Assembly: GCA_934047225.1 (NCBI GenBank)
Contig: OW204010.1
Span: 2,446,794 to 2,510,793, forward strand
From: Ypsolopha sequella
Taxonomy: Eukaryota > Arthropoda > Insecta > Lepidoptera > Ypsolophidae
Reading direction: 5' to 3'
DNA: 64,000 nt
Shown one piece after another: positions 1-11,044 of the stretch. Numbering within the stretch: the first letter of the stretch is position 1; each line of letters begins with the position of its first letter. The notes below the pieces were generated by a model. It was given only the letters and a program-made list of their open reading frames with translations. It was not told the DNA's origin and did not search any database. Made by a program: the position numbers and the translations under genes.

Positions 1-772
1 TGATACCTTCTCCCTACTAAGATCAAGAGCTAAAACTTCTTTAAAAGATTGCTTTACTAAATTTATATACAATATCGAATGTGATCTTCTTCATAATATT
101 AAAGCCTTTTAGAGATACACCAAAATGAAGAAAACTACAAATAACATTCCTGCCTCTGTCTTTTACAATAACGTAACCGCTGATACTGGTCAAGACATCA
201 CTAACCTGTTTGCCGAATACTTTCAGTCTGTATATGCACCATCATCTACGCCTGAGTATGTACCTGACTATCCTGCCTCAAATTATAGCATATCACACAT
301 ACAGATTCTTGAAAGTGATGTTCTTAATAAATTAAAGTCTTTGGATATAAACAAAGGTGCTGGCCCTGACGGTCTTCCTCCAATATTTATACGACTTTGT
401 GCCTCAGCTCTTGTCAAACCTTTACACATAGCCTATACCAAATCACTGTCTGAAGGTGTTGTACCTTGTTTATGGAAAATATCAAAGACTTTGCCTCTCC
501 ACAAATCTGGAAATAAACGTGACGTATCTAAGTATCGCCCGGTATGCTCATTATCGTGTTTTAGTAAAATTCTTGAATACTTCGTTTATGATTCTGTTAA
601 TATCCAATTTCGTCACAAATTACATGACAGTCAACACGGTTTCGTTACGGGCAGATCCACAACCACAAATCTTCTCACATATAGTAACTATCTGTCTAAA
701 TCTTTTAATAACAAGGCTCAAGTTGACTCAGTGTATACTGATTTTGCGAAGGCCTTTGATCGTGTTAATCAT
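1..772 (+). pseudogene. LINE reverse transcriptase, N-terminal half (jockey/CR1 group)
   Basis: This is the 5' part of a LINE ORF2 that enters from the left edge. The frame is open from base 2 apart from one TAG at 110-112. That stop falls where related proteins usually have Trp (a 'KxFW' context), so it looks like a single Trp-to-stop change. The ATG at 125 lies inside the polymerase protein and is not a true start. Recognisable RT blocks are the GPDGLPP motif, the SQHGF...GRST block, and the catalytic DFAKAFD block at about 741-760. The frame is cut at 772 by an insertion and resumes after 2257. The endonuclease half lies outside the window. Assignment to the jockey/CR1 group is by motif pattern; the exact clade is uncertain. 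Confidence 0.88.
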
Positions 773-2253
773 TGTCAGGTGCACGACCGGCAGGTACCCG
801 GTCTTTCCACCAGTCGTACCACTGAACAAAATAAAACTAAACAGTGACCTAATTGTAACCTAATAGTTGTTAAAAGGTTCTGAAGAAAACTTCGTGGTAC
901 TATACAATTAAGTTTATTTAATTTTATCAAAACAACAAAAGATTAAATTTCACAAGTTAAGAAAAAAAATTATCTTAGTTACAAGTTCTTGGCCAAGACC
1001 TTCATTTGGAAATTTCCTGCCAAGACATTACTAAGACCTTAAGTACCTTAAAATAGCTGTGTTAGGTACCGCCTTAACATCTGGTAGTAATATTACATTG
1101 TAATTAGTATTGCCAAGACTTAAATATACATTTAAGTGATAACTAGGTGGAATTGTTACCGCCTTAACCACAGGTAACTAGATTACATGGAATCTTGTGA
1201 AAATTACATTAAAAAAAACTTTAAAAGTAACAAAACTTGTAAACAAAACAAGGGAAATAATTTCCTAAATAAAATCTAGCTCAGGGGAGCCGTAGATCCT
1301 ACAAACAATAAATATTTGTCGAACATACTCTTTATACCAAATCGTCTGGTACACCATTCAGTTCTACCAGGAAAGAAAAAATATTACAGAACATTAAATT
1401 TTACAGTTTGGGTTATTCGGTGAAACAGGAAGAAGAATTTAACCTTGAATACAAATAGGACACATAACTAAGTGTCCAGAAAACAATACCGTCCTAGGTA
1501 TCTCCATTGTGTGTGGATAAAAGTAAAAAAATTCCAACACCTACTTGAATTTTTCCAATAACCACCACGGAAATGACCCGCCGTCCGCTGCCTCCTTCAA
1601 GGTCAACGATCCTCGACCGCGCAGACAAAGGAACTGCTACTGCGTACTCCACGCGGCGATCAAAACTCTGCCAGCAGGTAAATCTCGAAATCAAGAAGAT
1701 CTTGACAAACACGAAGATCTTGTAAAAACAAGACACCCTGGAATTAGAGGAGAAAAAACAATATTAAAACCTTTACCACACGGAACAATGAGAACAAAAT
1801 TCTGGTGACTCAAAATACAAAGAAAGCAATACATACCATGATCTGACGATAGTCAGAACTCCCACCAACCCGACGAAAAAAATTCCTTTTTCTAAATTGT
1901 CCGAAAATAATCTTCCTGAAATACAAAAACAAAATTATAAAACTATTCCACACAAATGAATAATTAACCAAATTTAAACACAAAAAAACCCACCTAATAT
2001 ATCAAAAACACTACTCCTGTTGGCACCTCCGCCATTTTCATTCGCCGTTGAACACCATCAAATAAGGAAACAACCAACACGAGTTTTCTGCTACAACTCC
2101 GGCCGACAAATGAACGAGAAACTCTCGGCATCGCGGCAGTCGCGCGATTATCTTCATGTCAATAAAAGAGGGTAAAACGCAATTTCCATCAAGCCAAAAC
2201 TTCGACGCGTAACTTTTTGTGATAACCAACCCTACAAAATTTGCAATGCTACA
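773..2253. mobile_element. 1.48-kb LTR-like insertion (probable solo LTR) inside a LINE
   Basis: The segment begins TGTCAGG and ends GCTACA, giving the TG...CA termini of an LTR. It is flanked by TCAT at 769-772 and at 2254-2257; the repeat can be stretched to ATCAT. Removing the insert plus one TCAT (1485 bp) leaves the surrounding reverse-transcriptase frame uninterrupted, which fixes the borders. There is no convincing inverted terminal repeat, no long internal ORF, and no second LTR copy. A long solo LTR fits best; a small non-autonomous element of another class is the alternative. A short phrase (GTTACCGCCTTAAC-like) recurs near 1070 and 1156. Confidence 0.65.
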
Positions 2254-3304
2254 TCATCACATCTTACTGATCAAACTAGAACACATAGGCATCCATGGTA
2301 GTTTATTCAGATGGTTTAGTTCCTATTTGCGCAGTCGTAGTCAAATAGTATCAATATATGGGTACGAATCAATTCCTTTTGAGCCAACAACTGGAGTTCC
2401 GCAAGGATCAAATTTGGGACCCTTACTGATTTTAATATTTATTAACGATTTGTTAGGTAATCTGAATTGTGACTGTCTTGCGTACGCAGATGACTTAAAA
2501 ATCTTTTGTAAAATTAAAACAGTTGCCGATTGTGTCGCTATTCAAAGTAATCTCGATGTCCTACATCAATGGTGTATTCAAAATTATATGTCCCTAAACA
2601 TAAGTAAATGTCAGTTTATTTCTTTTTCTAAAAAAGTGAACTTTATTAATTTTTCTTATAAAATAGATAACGTTGAACTTGACAGAGTCGAAATTGTAAA
2701 GGATTTAGATGTATATTTTGACAGTAAATTAACATTCGTTCCCCATTATGATCATATTATAAGTAAAGCAAATAAATTGATCGGATTCTTATTTCGCACT
2801 ACAAAACCTTTCAAAAAAACTGAATCTATATTAATTTTGTATAATTATTTGGTCCGAAGTACTTTGGAGTATTGTAGTTCAGTGTGGTCTCCAATTTATG
2901 CTAAACATGATTTAAGATTAGAAAAAATTCAAGCCCGTGTGCTACGTTACATCTGTGCAAAAATTAGCAAAAGGCGGAAATTAAGTACATATGAAGAACG
3001 ATTAGATTATTTTAAGTTACTTACGCTCAATCAACGAAGAAAGGTTTCTGATCTTGTCATGTTGCATAAAATTGTAAACTCAACCGCTGATACAGACCTG
3101 CTGTCACACTTATCCTTTAAGTGTAACAGAAGATCTGTTAGACATCCTAAGCTATTTCACATACCTAATACAAATAACAATGTTTCTCATAATAACCCAC
3201 TGTATCGAATGTGTCGTGAGTACAACAACATTGCAGATGATTGTGATATTTTCTTTGAGAGTCCTGGCTGCTTTAAACATAAATTATTTTTGTTATCAGA
3301 CTAA
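2254..3304 (+). pseudogene. LINE reverse transcriptase, C-terminal half (jockey/CR1 group)
   Basis: This continues the polymerase frame of 1-772 after the insertion. It carries the GVPQGSNLGPL block, the catalytic YADD motif at about 2485-2496, and the thumb and C-terminal region of jockey/CR1-type polymerases, ending at a TAA at 3302-3304. Apart from the insertion and the one upstream stop the frame is undamaged, so the LINE copy was fairly young when the LTR-like element hit it. The sequence is much more AT-rich than the LINE at 41.5-45.2 kb, so the two belong to different families. Confidence 0.9.
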
Positions 3305-3577
3305 GCTTGTATGTTTTGTAAATGTTAAAATTTATATAATTATATGTATTTAGTTATATTATATATTTATGTATATCTTCCTAATCCTTTTATAGTAATT
3401 TTATTCATGCTCTTTGTGTTCTAAATAGTCAATTGTTATATCTGTTATTTCCAATGTTGTGGACGGTTATTATCTAATTATGAACATTACTTGTTATTCG
3501 ATTGTCAAAGTGTTATGTGAATGTTTTGTTTGTAATTTGTTACTGTATCATTTAAATAAAATAAAATAAAATAAACT
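3305..3577 (+). mobile_element. 3' UTR and AAATA-repeat tail of the split LINE
   Basis: About 250 bp of AT-rich 3' UTR follows the RT stop and ends in four to five copies of an AAATA-type repeat at 3553-3577. Short simple-repeat tails of this kind mark the 3' ends of jockey/CR1 LINEs, so the copy ends here. No target-site duplication can be tested because the 5' end is off-window. Confidence 0.75.
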
Positions 3578-4633
3578 AATTAATTTACGAAATAATGTGT
3601 CTGGAAAGAAGGCACCTCTAGGTCATAGATAGCCGAAGGACACTCAGGTTACGTGCGGACCCGCGAGGTCACCTGAAGTCTAGATCTTTCACTCGTACGG
3701 GCGGAAAGGAACGTTTATAAGAAAACGTTTTGAAGTGTTGTGATTTACGTTGTGTTTTAGCGTCGGTTCTGAAATAATTTATATTAGCGACGTGCGCGGT
3801 TGCAATTCAGAGCTCTGAAATTAAATTCTCGCGATCGAAATGAATGTAGTGTCGCCACAGGTTTAAAAGTACGCGAGTGTTTTGGCTCGTGCCAAATATA
3901 TTTGTGTCTATATATTCACTTTCTAATACTCACACAAATCTCCACTAAACATAATGTACTTTCTACAAGAACATATATTTATCGTTTTATCTATTTATTT
4001 TCCCCTTTTGTCCTTAGAATCGTCTACGTTTTCTCCGGAACTGTTTAACTTAGATTGTAGGGGAGTCCAATGGGTTTTTAGATGCTGATTTAGAATGCAG
4101 GGGCTTCAATTGACTTTCATTATATTTTATTTCCCATATAGCTATTTTCCTTTAACAGATTTCTATTAGTAAATTTCTATTGGATCGGTCCCATACAGAA
4201 CCTTTAAAAATTTTATTAAGCTATGAGCTTCACCACATTTTTTCCTCAAGTAATTCTAAGCATTTCTAGCCCGGGCCACAAAAAATAAAAAGCTGCTGGC
4301 GGGGGGGAGGGGGGTACAAAGGAGCCGCTCGCCCACCTTTTTTTTTTAAATCTATACGTTTCCAGTTGGCTCCTATGGCAAGTTTGGTATCATTGTTGTA
4401 TAAACTGAAGGTTTAGAATTCATTTCATTTTGAATAAGAGAAAAACAACGAAAATAAAAAATATTATAGTAAAGCGTATTTTATGCAAATTCTAACAATA
4501 TGAATTTCAAGAACCTGGTACTACAAAAAGTTAGTAAAAAAAAAAAAACTCGCAGTGGTGGCGATTCGCACTAGGAGGCAATTAACTATCTTACAAAATG
4601 GTGTATATTATCAGCGTAAACAATTATTTTATT
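3578..4633. other. Unassigned AT-rich stretch
   Basis: I see no gene. There is a slightly GC-richer patch at 3600-3800, a G-run with a C-rich/T-run patch near 4300-4345, and otherwise plain AT-rich DNA. Confidence 0.5.
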
Positions 4634-4909
4634 AATAATGAACAGAAAATCACTTGTACTATCCCACAAATTTATTTAATACTTCCTGACCGGTTTCGCC
4701 TTTATGGCATTATCAAAGGAATTAATATAAAATCTTAATTACACAATAAATAGTTTACATCAGCCAGTGCGATCAATCACATGACATGTCATGTTATTGT
4801 GTAATTAAGATATTATATTCATTCCTTTGATAATGCCATAAAGGCGAAACCGGTCAGGAAGTATTAAATAAATTTGTAGGATAGTACAATTGACTTTCTG
4901 TTCATTATG
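4634..4909. repeat. Snapback repeat H1 (arms ~110 bp)
   Basis: The left arm (about 4634-4745) is the reverse complement of the right arm (about 4795-4909) with only a few mismatches. The loop is about 50 bp and itself contains a small palindrome around CATGACATGTCATG. Both arms carry a CCGGTTTCGCC phrase and, nearer the loop, GGCATTATCAAAGG. The layout matches the snapbacks at 39.1 and 54.5 kb. It is probably a non-autonomous foldback element; no target duplication is obvious. Confidence 0.8.
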
Positions 4910-5242
4910 TATTCCAAGTTCCACCAAGTGCCAACAATCAACAGTGTAAACAATTATTTTATTATTAATTCCTTTGTAAAAAAAAATCATTGGTAAAAAA
5001 TACTTGGCTGTACGCGGAATGGCTGGCTTCCGAGCCACACTTTTGAGATTCTTGTTTATGAAGTGCGGACTAATTGATAACCGCTCGCCATCAGAGCAGA
5101 GCTTCTGAAAGTACGATAATATAGCAATAAAATAAAAGCATATAACAATAAAAGTGGACTTAAAACTTTGTCTTACTCAGGAAACTTAAAAAAAATAAGA
5201 AACATTATATATATTTATATATAGATTTACGTTTAATTAATG

Positions 5243-5491
5243 ATTACAGTTTCCGCCATAGATACATAATTCTGTGAACCTTAATTTTCTTTTAAAACAG
5301 TTGCAACGATTTTTGCATCCTGTCTTGCACCTGCACCGAGTAAGTTCCAAGCACACACTTGCGACATCTGGTAAGTTTGACCAATAAGGGGTCCAAATAC
5401 CTTCTTCTATACTCCAACCCCAAGAAGAAGGGCTTGGAAAGTTTTGGGTTGGCACTAAGGCCTGGCCCCAAACATGGACCCCTTGGTACAT
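5243..5491 (-). pseudogene. CXC (tesmin/TSO1-like) domain fragment, TE-associated type
   Basis: The - strand encodes a block ending in CRCKTGCKNRCNCFKRKL and a further Cys pair (CIYGGNC), preceded by a GW..EEG.WTPYW..LP segment. This order (GW..W.P.W..LP, then a C.C...C..RC.C domain) is one I know from the C-terminus of mobile-element-associated CXC proteins in arthropods; CXC domains bind DNA. One expected cysteine is missing (LRFTELC where family members have Cys-Thr). The upstream part continues in another frame toward about 5560 (a block ending FAQCTKGSMFG), which implies a frameshift. The N-terminal bulk is absent. It is best read as a decayed fragment. The family call is from memory of the pattern. 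Confidence 0.55.
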
Positions 5492-5727
5492 TGCGCGAAG
5501 TGTGTGCTGGTGAAGAGCGGCCTTCGTTGGAGGAATGTTCTCCAGTTCTCTATCCCTCTTCGTAAATATATATTTTCTACATTCATTAACAGTAGTACAA
5601 GGGCTTGAGCTGAAAAGTAAAATATTAGAGTAATTCTCACTACTCCCGCTACATAATAGAAGTAAACAACTTGGTAATAGTCAACTAGTATCAAAAACGT
5701 GTATTTTAAATAGATCTTGTCAAGCCC

Positions 5728-5990
5728 TTTTCTTAGAGTACCATGAACATGGGTCTAGCTTCAGCCGTTTGGAAGATACGGGCCGTCAAAGTTTTGATAT
5801 GGGGAAGGGGGTAGATTTCGGCGAGACCTTTTCCTAGACACCCATCAACATGGGTCTAACTCCAGCCGTTTAGGAGATACAGGCCGTCAAAGTTTTGAAA
5901 TTAGAAAAATATGTATTTTACACCCATTAGTCCAACCCCTAGGGATGTACCTTCCGTTCCGAAGATATGGTCGAAACAATTTTTTTTTTG
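5728..5990. repeat. One-armed copy of the 49.6-50.9 kb palindrome family
   Basis: This matches the outer part of the right arm of the large palindrome at 50620-50898. It has the same repeated phrases (ACCATGAACATGGGTCTAGC, CATCAACATGGGTCTAAC, CTAGGGATGTACC and CCGTTCCGAAGATATGG) in the same order. The opposite arm is absent, so this copy cannot fold into the long hairpin. A GC-rich tail with a GCGCTTCGCGCTCGC snapback follows at about 6075-6105. Confidence 0.8.
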
Positions 5991-6659
5991 GGAAATCCCT
6001 AGTGTCAAAGTCAAAAAGTACACCCCTGGTGTCTGGGGATGTCCCTAGAGGCTAAGGAACGTCCCTAGGAACTGCGAACGCTCGCGCTTCGCGCTCGCAT
6101 GCTTAGTTCCTAGGTGAGGTGTCAATTTTTCCCATCCCTAGAGTCAAAGTCAACAAAAATACGCATACATCACTATCAAGTCAGAACAGTCCTTCTAACT
6201 AAACTACAATGCAATGAGTCAGTCAATGAGTGACTGTTATGTAATTTTATATACAAGGTAACGCGGTAAGAGCACGCGCGCCCATAGGAAATTGTATGGC
6301 GAGTTAGTCCCTAAAATAGTGGAATATTTGGTAACGTATTGCGGAAAAGCTATGAATAGTATCGGAAAACTTTTTATGTAATAATATTTGTTAACGTGTT
6401 GTTATGAATCTGAAATATGTTTTGTCGTTGTTTTGTCTTTAATTTAATCCCAATATCTATAACGCCGCAATGCTATTTGAGAGATTTTCTGGAGATCCCT
6501 GTTTTTTTTCTGAAGTAACTATACATTAGAGCCGCGATTTTTTTCAAAGAACCAGTACTTCATCTTGTAAGGTAAGTGGTATTTATTTTGTTTAGAAATT
6601 TAAATTTTTACTCTCTTAAATATGCCATAACCCCGAACCCTGTTTTGCACAATCGTGGA

Positions 6660-6785
6660 ACTCTGACCCTTAATTAGAATAACAGCATAATATGGTTGAA
6701 ATATGCTCGAATTGAAAATGATTTTGGTATTACGTTTGTATGCACAATTCATTATGCACTGGCCTCTTAAGCACTGCGGTATTGG
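6660..6785 (-). repeat. Dispersed repeat shared with 45236-45350
   Basis: The reverse complement of this stretch closely matches 45236-45350, including the TTAAGAGGCC end and the AAACGTAATACCAAAATCA core. I see no coding potential. It is probably a small TTAA-associated MITE; one end shows TTAA, the other is less clear. Confidence 0.6.
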
Positions 6786-6955
6786 CGACGTAAATATGTG
6801 ACGCAACTTCCCGAATGCTGCCCATCCCAAGCAAATTCTTCTGTCAGCCTCGGAGTTGAATTTTATATATACAGATAAATTGGAGATTGAAATAAATATG
6901 ACAAATGTTCAAATCATATTATATTTTGTATGCTTTTTATTTATTACATATAAAA

Positions 6956-7217
6956 ATTGGCGTGCACAGAACTTTTTTCTGGAAAAGCAAGCAATTGGTC
7001 AAGAACAACAAAAAAAATATATAAAAAAATTTAAATATCACTTTGAAAAAAAAAGTTTGTATTGGAAATTTTCACTTTAGGGTAGACATTGTCTACCCTG
7101 GCGTCATACAAAATATTTTTTTTCAAAGTGATATTTAAATTTTTTCACATTTTTTTTATTGTTATTCTTGACCAATTGCTTACTTTTCCAGCAAAAAGTT
7201 CTGTGCACGCCACTTAA
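6956..7217. mobile_element. Foldback hAT-like MITE, copy 1 (TGGCGTGCAC family)
   Basis: The two halves are near-perfect reverse complements around about 7088, with ends TTGGCGTGCACAGAAC and GTTCTGTGCACGCCACTT. A central TAGGGTAGACATTGTCTACC palindrome forms the tip. It is related to 38135-38427, which has a clean 8-bp duplication, and to 35211-35445. Target duplication in this copy is not convincing. Confidence 0.75.
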
Positions 7218-7275
7218 TAAATTTAATAAATGTATTATATACTTCAAAGAACAAGCCTTACAATAAACTGGCGAG

Positions 7276-7355
7276 TGTACCGGGTGTAACTGTACCGGGT
7301 GTAACTGTACCGGGTGTAACTGTACCGGGTGTAACTGTACCGGGTGTAACTGTAC
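7276..7355 (+). repeat. 15-bp minisatellite, 5.3 copies
   Basis: Five exact tandem copies of TGTACCGGGTGTAAC plus five more bases. The lack of any mismatch suggests recent expansion. Confidence 0.95.
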
Positions 7356-7447
7356 AGAGTATTTTTAAAGAAACCCAACTCTACAGTTCACAAAGAAAAG
7401 AAAAAACGCGTAATGTTTTATGGACTAGTCTATTTTTTTATTTGCTG

Positions 7448-7882
7448 TTAAGGCTGCGCCGATCGTAGAACGATTAGACACCTCGCTTGTTCTCTCGTGG
7501 TCTTTTTTTATCGTGGTCGCGTTTATTGAATTTAACAGAAAAAATCATATTTAATTTACCAGACAAAATTTTAAAAATGTGAAACGGCCCAGTTGTATTT
7601 TATAACGTTTATGATTGTCTTGAATTGTGGTTGAGACAAAATTCGACAGTTAAGTTATTGAAATTACTAAAACCCCAATACCTTTTTTCGATTTTGGGCC
7701 TACTTTAGATAGATTTGTTTCTTACACCATAAGTTATTTTAAATATTTGCCGCGGCGGAAGTGTAGATACATTCTCTGTGATAATAAATATATATTTTAT
7801 TTATTTATCATTGAAATATTATTCAATAAATCAATTTAACAGTGACTGTAGTTTTAGATTATTTTGCTCGGCGCCCTCTTAA
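7448..7882. mobile_element. TTAA-flanked element C, copy 1
   Basis: Bounded by TTAA at 7448-7451 and 7879-7882. The ends are short imperfect inverted repeats (TTAAGGCTGCGCCG against TTAAGAGGGCGCCG). A second copy at 37221-38081 has the same ends. TTAA targeting is typical of piggyBac- and Kolobok-type elements; no transposase is present. Confidence 0.7.
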
Positions 7883-8740
7883 GGCGGGCTTATCCGAAAA
7901 ACGCGCGTGAAGCAGTCATTTCAAAGTCAAGTAGAAGCTCAGAATATCATTTATCAATTACCAAAAAAATACATAACATAGGTCAAACCTTTGTCTAGGT
8001 CTTGCACGTATGTGTGACACGATAACATAAACTTTGCTCGACAGAAACAAATCACGAATGTAGCATGTAAATAAAACCTTCCAAAGCATGTCATTTCCAT
8101 AATTTCACTCTTTTATTAACAAAACGTATCTGGTAATGTTCCTCTTTAAATTACCTAGGTCGAGCACGTAGCTGTGCTTTACTAAAGTCATCACTTATTT
8201 TTTAAACAATGAGGGGTTTTCAAAGTCAAATTAAAAAAGAAAAAGTAGTACCGAACGACTCAATAGATGGCGCAGCCTGTACTAAAAGTGTCAAAAAATG
8301 TCTTCCTGGCAACACTGGATTCTTTTGATTTTGACACTTCTTCTTTGCTTCTTTCTTTTTTATGGTCAATCCATGCCTCAAATGTATTATTGCTAAGATC
8401 CATTGTTCTTTCCGTAATTAGTTATACTGTGTGTTCCTATATTTTTACAATTAGCTACAACGCATGGGCTGACCATGTTGAAAGTTGAATGAAATACCAA
8501 GCTATTAACGTAAGTAATATAGATAGAAAACAACACAATATAAACACAACAAAATAGGAATGTCTTTGTGAAGGGTATTGTTGGATTTAACAATTGAATT
8601 GACAATTTTTATCATGCTGCCCACAGATTAAAAAATAATCTTTGCTTTTTGACACTTGAAAGCAGGGTAACGCCATCTGTGTTTACCTCTGAAAGCTTGA
8701 TCTTAGAAGCGCGGGAAACTAGGATTATTGCAGATCGATC

Positions 8741-8875
8741 GTCGCTGCGCCTGCAAAATCCGCTATGTGATCCGCTATTTTATGTAATTTTTATAACTAT
8801 TTTCATTACGATAGGGATTAAAATTGCATAAAATTTAAAATCACATAGCGGATTTGCAGCCGCAGCGAGAGCGAC
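8741..8875. repeat. Short inverted repeat
   Basis: The arm starting GTCGCTGCGCCTGCAAAATC at 8741 pairs with GATTTGCAGCCGCAGCGAGA ending near 8875, separated by an AT-rich centre. It is probably a MITE remnant. Confidence 0.65.
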
Positions 8876-8929
8876 GACATACATATCCTTCACACTTTAC
8901 CGCCTGTTCTATGTCCAATGCATCATCAC

Positions 8930-9165
8930 TACTATAGTAAAACAAAGTCACTTCCCGCTGTCTGTCTGTCCCTATGTATTCTTAGATCTTTAAAACTACG
9001 CAACGGATTTTGATGCAGTTTTTTTTAATAGATAGAGTGATTCAAGAGAAAGGTTTATTTGTATGATACATGCATATGTAATATAGTAGAGAAACACTGA
9101 TGATTTTAGAGGTTTCTAATGTGATGTAAATAAACTCATTTTTGCGCTTACATTGCAAACGCTGG
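8930..9165. repeat. Dispersed repeat with CCGCTGTCTGTCTGTCC motif
   Basis: It contains the phrase about an AACTACGCAACGGATTTTGA motif that I recognise from very abundant dispersed repeats of Lepidoptera, often attributed to Helitron-like elements. It is non-coding; the borders are approximate. Confidence 0.5.
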
Positions 9166-9461
9166 CTGAACTCTAAGAGATAGATCAAAATAATGTACTA
9201 CAGTATTGTACAACTTTAAATTCAAATTTGTTTATTCAAAATTATTGTAACATAACAGATAAATCTAAATCATTACAATAATATAGTTCTTAAACTAAAG
9301 CACTTACTTTCATTTAAAATACAAAAAAGTCCGCGATGGTATATGTCTATCTCTTAGGGATAACCCACAATAACCATTATGACTTATTTACCAAGCGATT
9401 TTAATCAATATCAAATCAATATCCATAATCCATATCCAATCCAATCAAAATCCATATCAAA

Positions 9462-9937
9462 TTAAGGCGCTTAATATCGCCAAATGGGGACTTTCTAAAG
9501 CCTACTCCTCTTTTATGGCCAAACCAAAAATATTAAAAAAAAATGTATTATGGATTATCAACTCTAGGAAAACATATGCAACATTTTACTTTTTCGTACG
9601 ACCAAAACTTCTATATGAAAAATTGTTTTAACTGGATGGTGTTTTTTGGCTTGAATTCCCTACTGCTGCTAAGCAGTTTGGTCGATTTAATTCATTTATG
9701 CTTTGATAAATAGATAAACTTGATAGCTATAAATATAACATAGGATTATTCAATCGAACAATCACGTCCATGTGAAAAGTATTATTTTCTCGTACTTCAA
9801 CCTATCAAGGACGCAGCGAGCGTCGTAACAGCCACCACGCATTTTGCGCTGATCTGAACGTTATTTCAATGTGGTTTCCATCGATATTCGTACAGACAAA
9901 CATCGAGCTGCTAATTTGGCGACGGTAATCGCCTTAA
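9462..9937. mobile_element. TTAA-flanked MITE A, copy 1
   Basis: Bounded by TTAA at 9462-9465 and 9934-9937, with inverted ends (TTAAGGCG...TCGCCAAAT on both sides, about 24 bp with mismatches). A second full copy lies at 27252-27724 and a partial one at about 26957-27255. It is non-autonomous with no ORF of note. Confidence 0.75.
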
Positions 9938-9944
9938 GTACCTT

Positions 9945-10050
9945 AAATACATTACAAAAACTGTGAACGTTGTATATAAAGACATTCTGTAGTATATTTA
10001 GTATCAGCATTGCACCCGTGCGAAGCCGGGGCGCGCGGGCTTGTCGCTAG
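9945..10050 (-). repeat. Dispersed repeat (CCCGGCTTCGCACGGGTGCA family)
   Basis: Read on the - strand it begins near CTAGCGACAAGCCCG and carries the CGGCTTCGCACGGGTGCAAT phrase, followed by a stretch ending ACGTTCACAG. I recognise this as a common lepidopteran dispersed repeat. The class is uncertain. Confidence 0.5.
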
Positions 10051-10439
10051 TGGTATAATAAAACAAGGTATGTTCCTTGCTGATTTGTTGAGGTTTTGTG
10101 TTCCAACTGGGCGGCACAAGCATAACGTCATCACGCTATGGACGGTTTGATGGATAAATATTACGTGACTATAATACTTAATAATAATATAAAGTAAAAC
10201 TTTCTTAGGCCAGTGTCTTTATTTGTATATGTATAATATTAAAATTATTATCTACCAATTAATATTTATTGAAAACACTAATTTTTAGTTATGAAATTTC
10301 ATAAAAATTTGGATAATCTAGGTTTTGTTTCACTAACTACAGATATAACAGCCACGGAATGGTGATATTTAGGTGTTTTTTTTTTTTATAAAAAAATATA
10401 TTTTGTTAATTAAAATAATTTTTCGTGCCCTAAGTAGAG
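10051..10439. other. Unassigned AT-rich stretch
   Basis: No gene, repeat or structured element that I can support. Confidence 0.5.
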
Positions 10440-10697
10440 CTACTCAAACGCTGTCTTTTGATATAATGTTACCTCCATCATAGTATTACAAGCTCTGATA
10501 TTCTCACAGATAACAAAATAGTTAGTCAAAATGAGAAATACCCTGATACTGACCTGAAATACCCATACCACCTGAGTGGTGGCCAATATGGAATGTTTTT
10601 TTGTATTGAAAAAATCTCGAAATTCTGGGATTGACATATTTAGTGTTCGAACTATAGAATCGGATACATATCTACCTTTGGTCGAAAAATATGACAA
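10440..10697 (-). CDS. Possible exon of an unrecognised membrane protein
   Basis: The open - strand stretch encodes about 85 residues with a charged N-terminal part (SDSIVRTLNMSIPEFRDFF) and a hydrophobic segment (VSIRVFLILTNYFVIC). A pyrimidine-rich tract followed by AAAG lies at 10676-10690, just before the GTAGATATG that opens the block, so it could be an internal exon starting at 10675. A CAG|GTCAGT donor at 10554 would end it early, before the hydrophobic part; otherwise the frame runs on to a TAG at 10440-10442. I do not recognise the protein. Composition and frame length make a host exon plausible but not certain. Confidence 0.28.
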   Translation of the reverse strand: MSYFSTKGRYVSDSIVRTLNMSIPEFRDFFNTKKHSILATTQVVWVFQVSIRVFLILTNYFVICENIRACNTMMEVTLYQKTAFE

Positions 10698-11044
10698 AAA
10701 TGTAGTTTCTTAATATAAAAAGGTACTAATCATTCTAAGTGGGTCAGCTGATCCACGTTTTATGCGTTGTAAGTCATATCATTCATTAATTAAATGTATC
10801 TTTTGAAAATCGAATACGAAATCATGAAACATTTATTGCAGTAGTGTTGACCAGAATACGGATGGCTTCAGAATAAGGCCGCGCGCTGGGCGAGAGCGAG
10901 CTAGGGCGTCCCGCTACGGGCGGAGCTCCTCGCACCGTTCCCCTGCTTCAACCCCTCTAAAACGTGAAGATCGTCATCTTACATCGCCTTACAGCCAGCA
11001 GAGTACCTATATGATTTCTTCGTCTTAGCCGGTGGAGCGCATTC

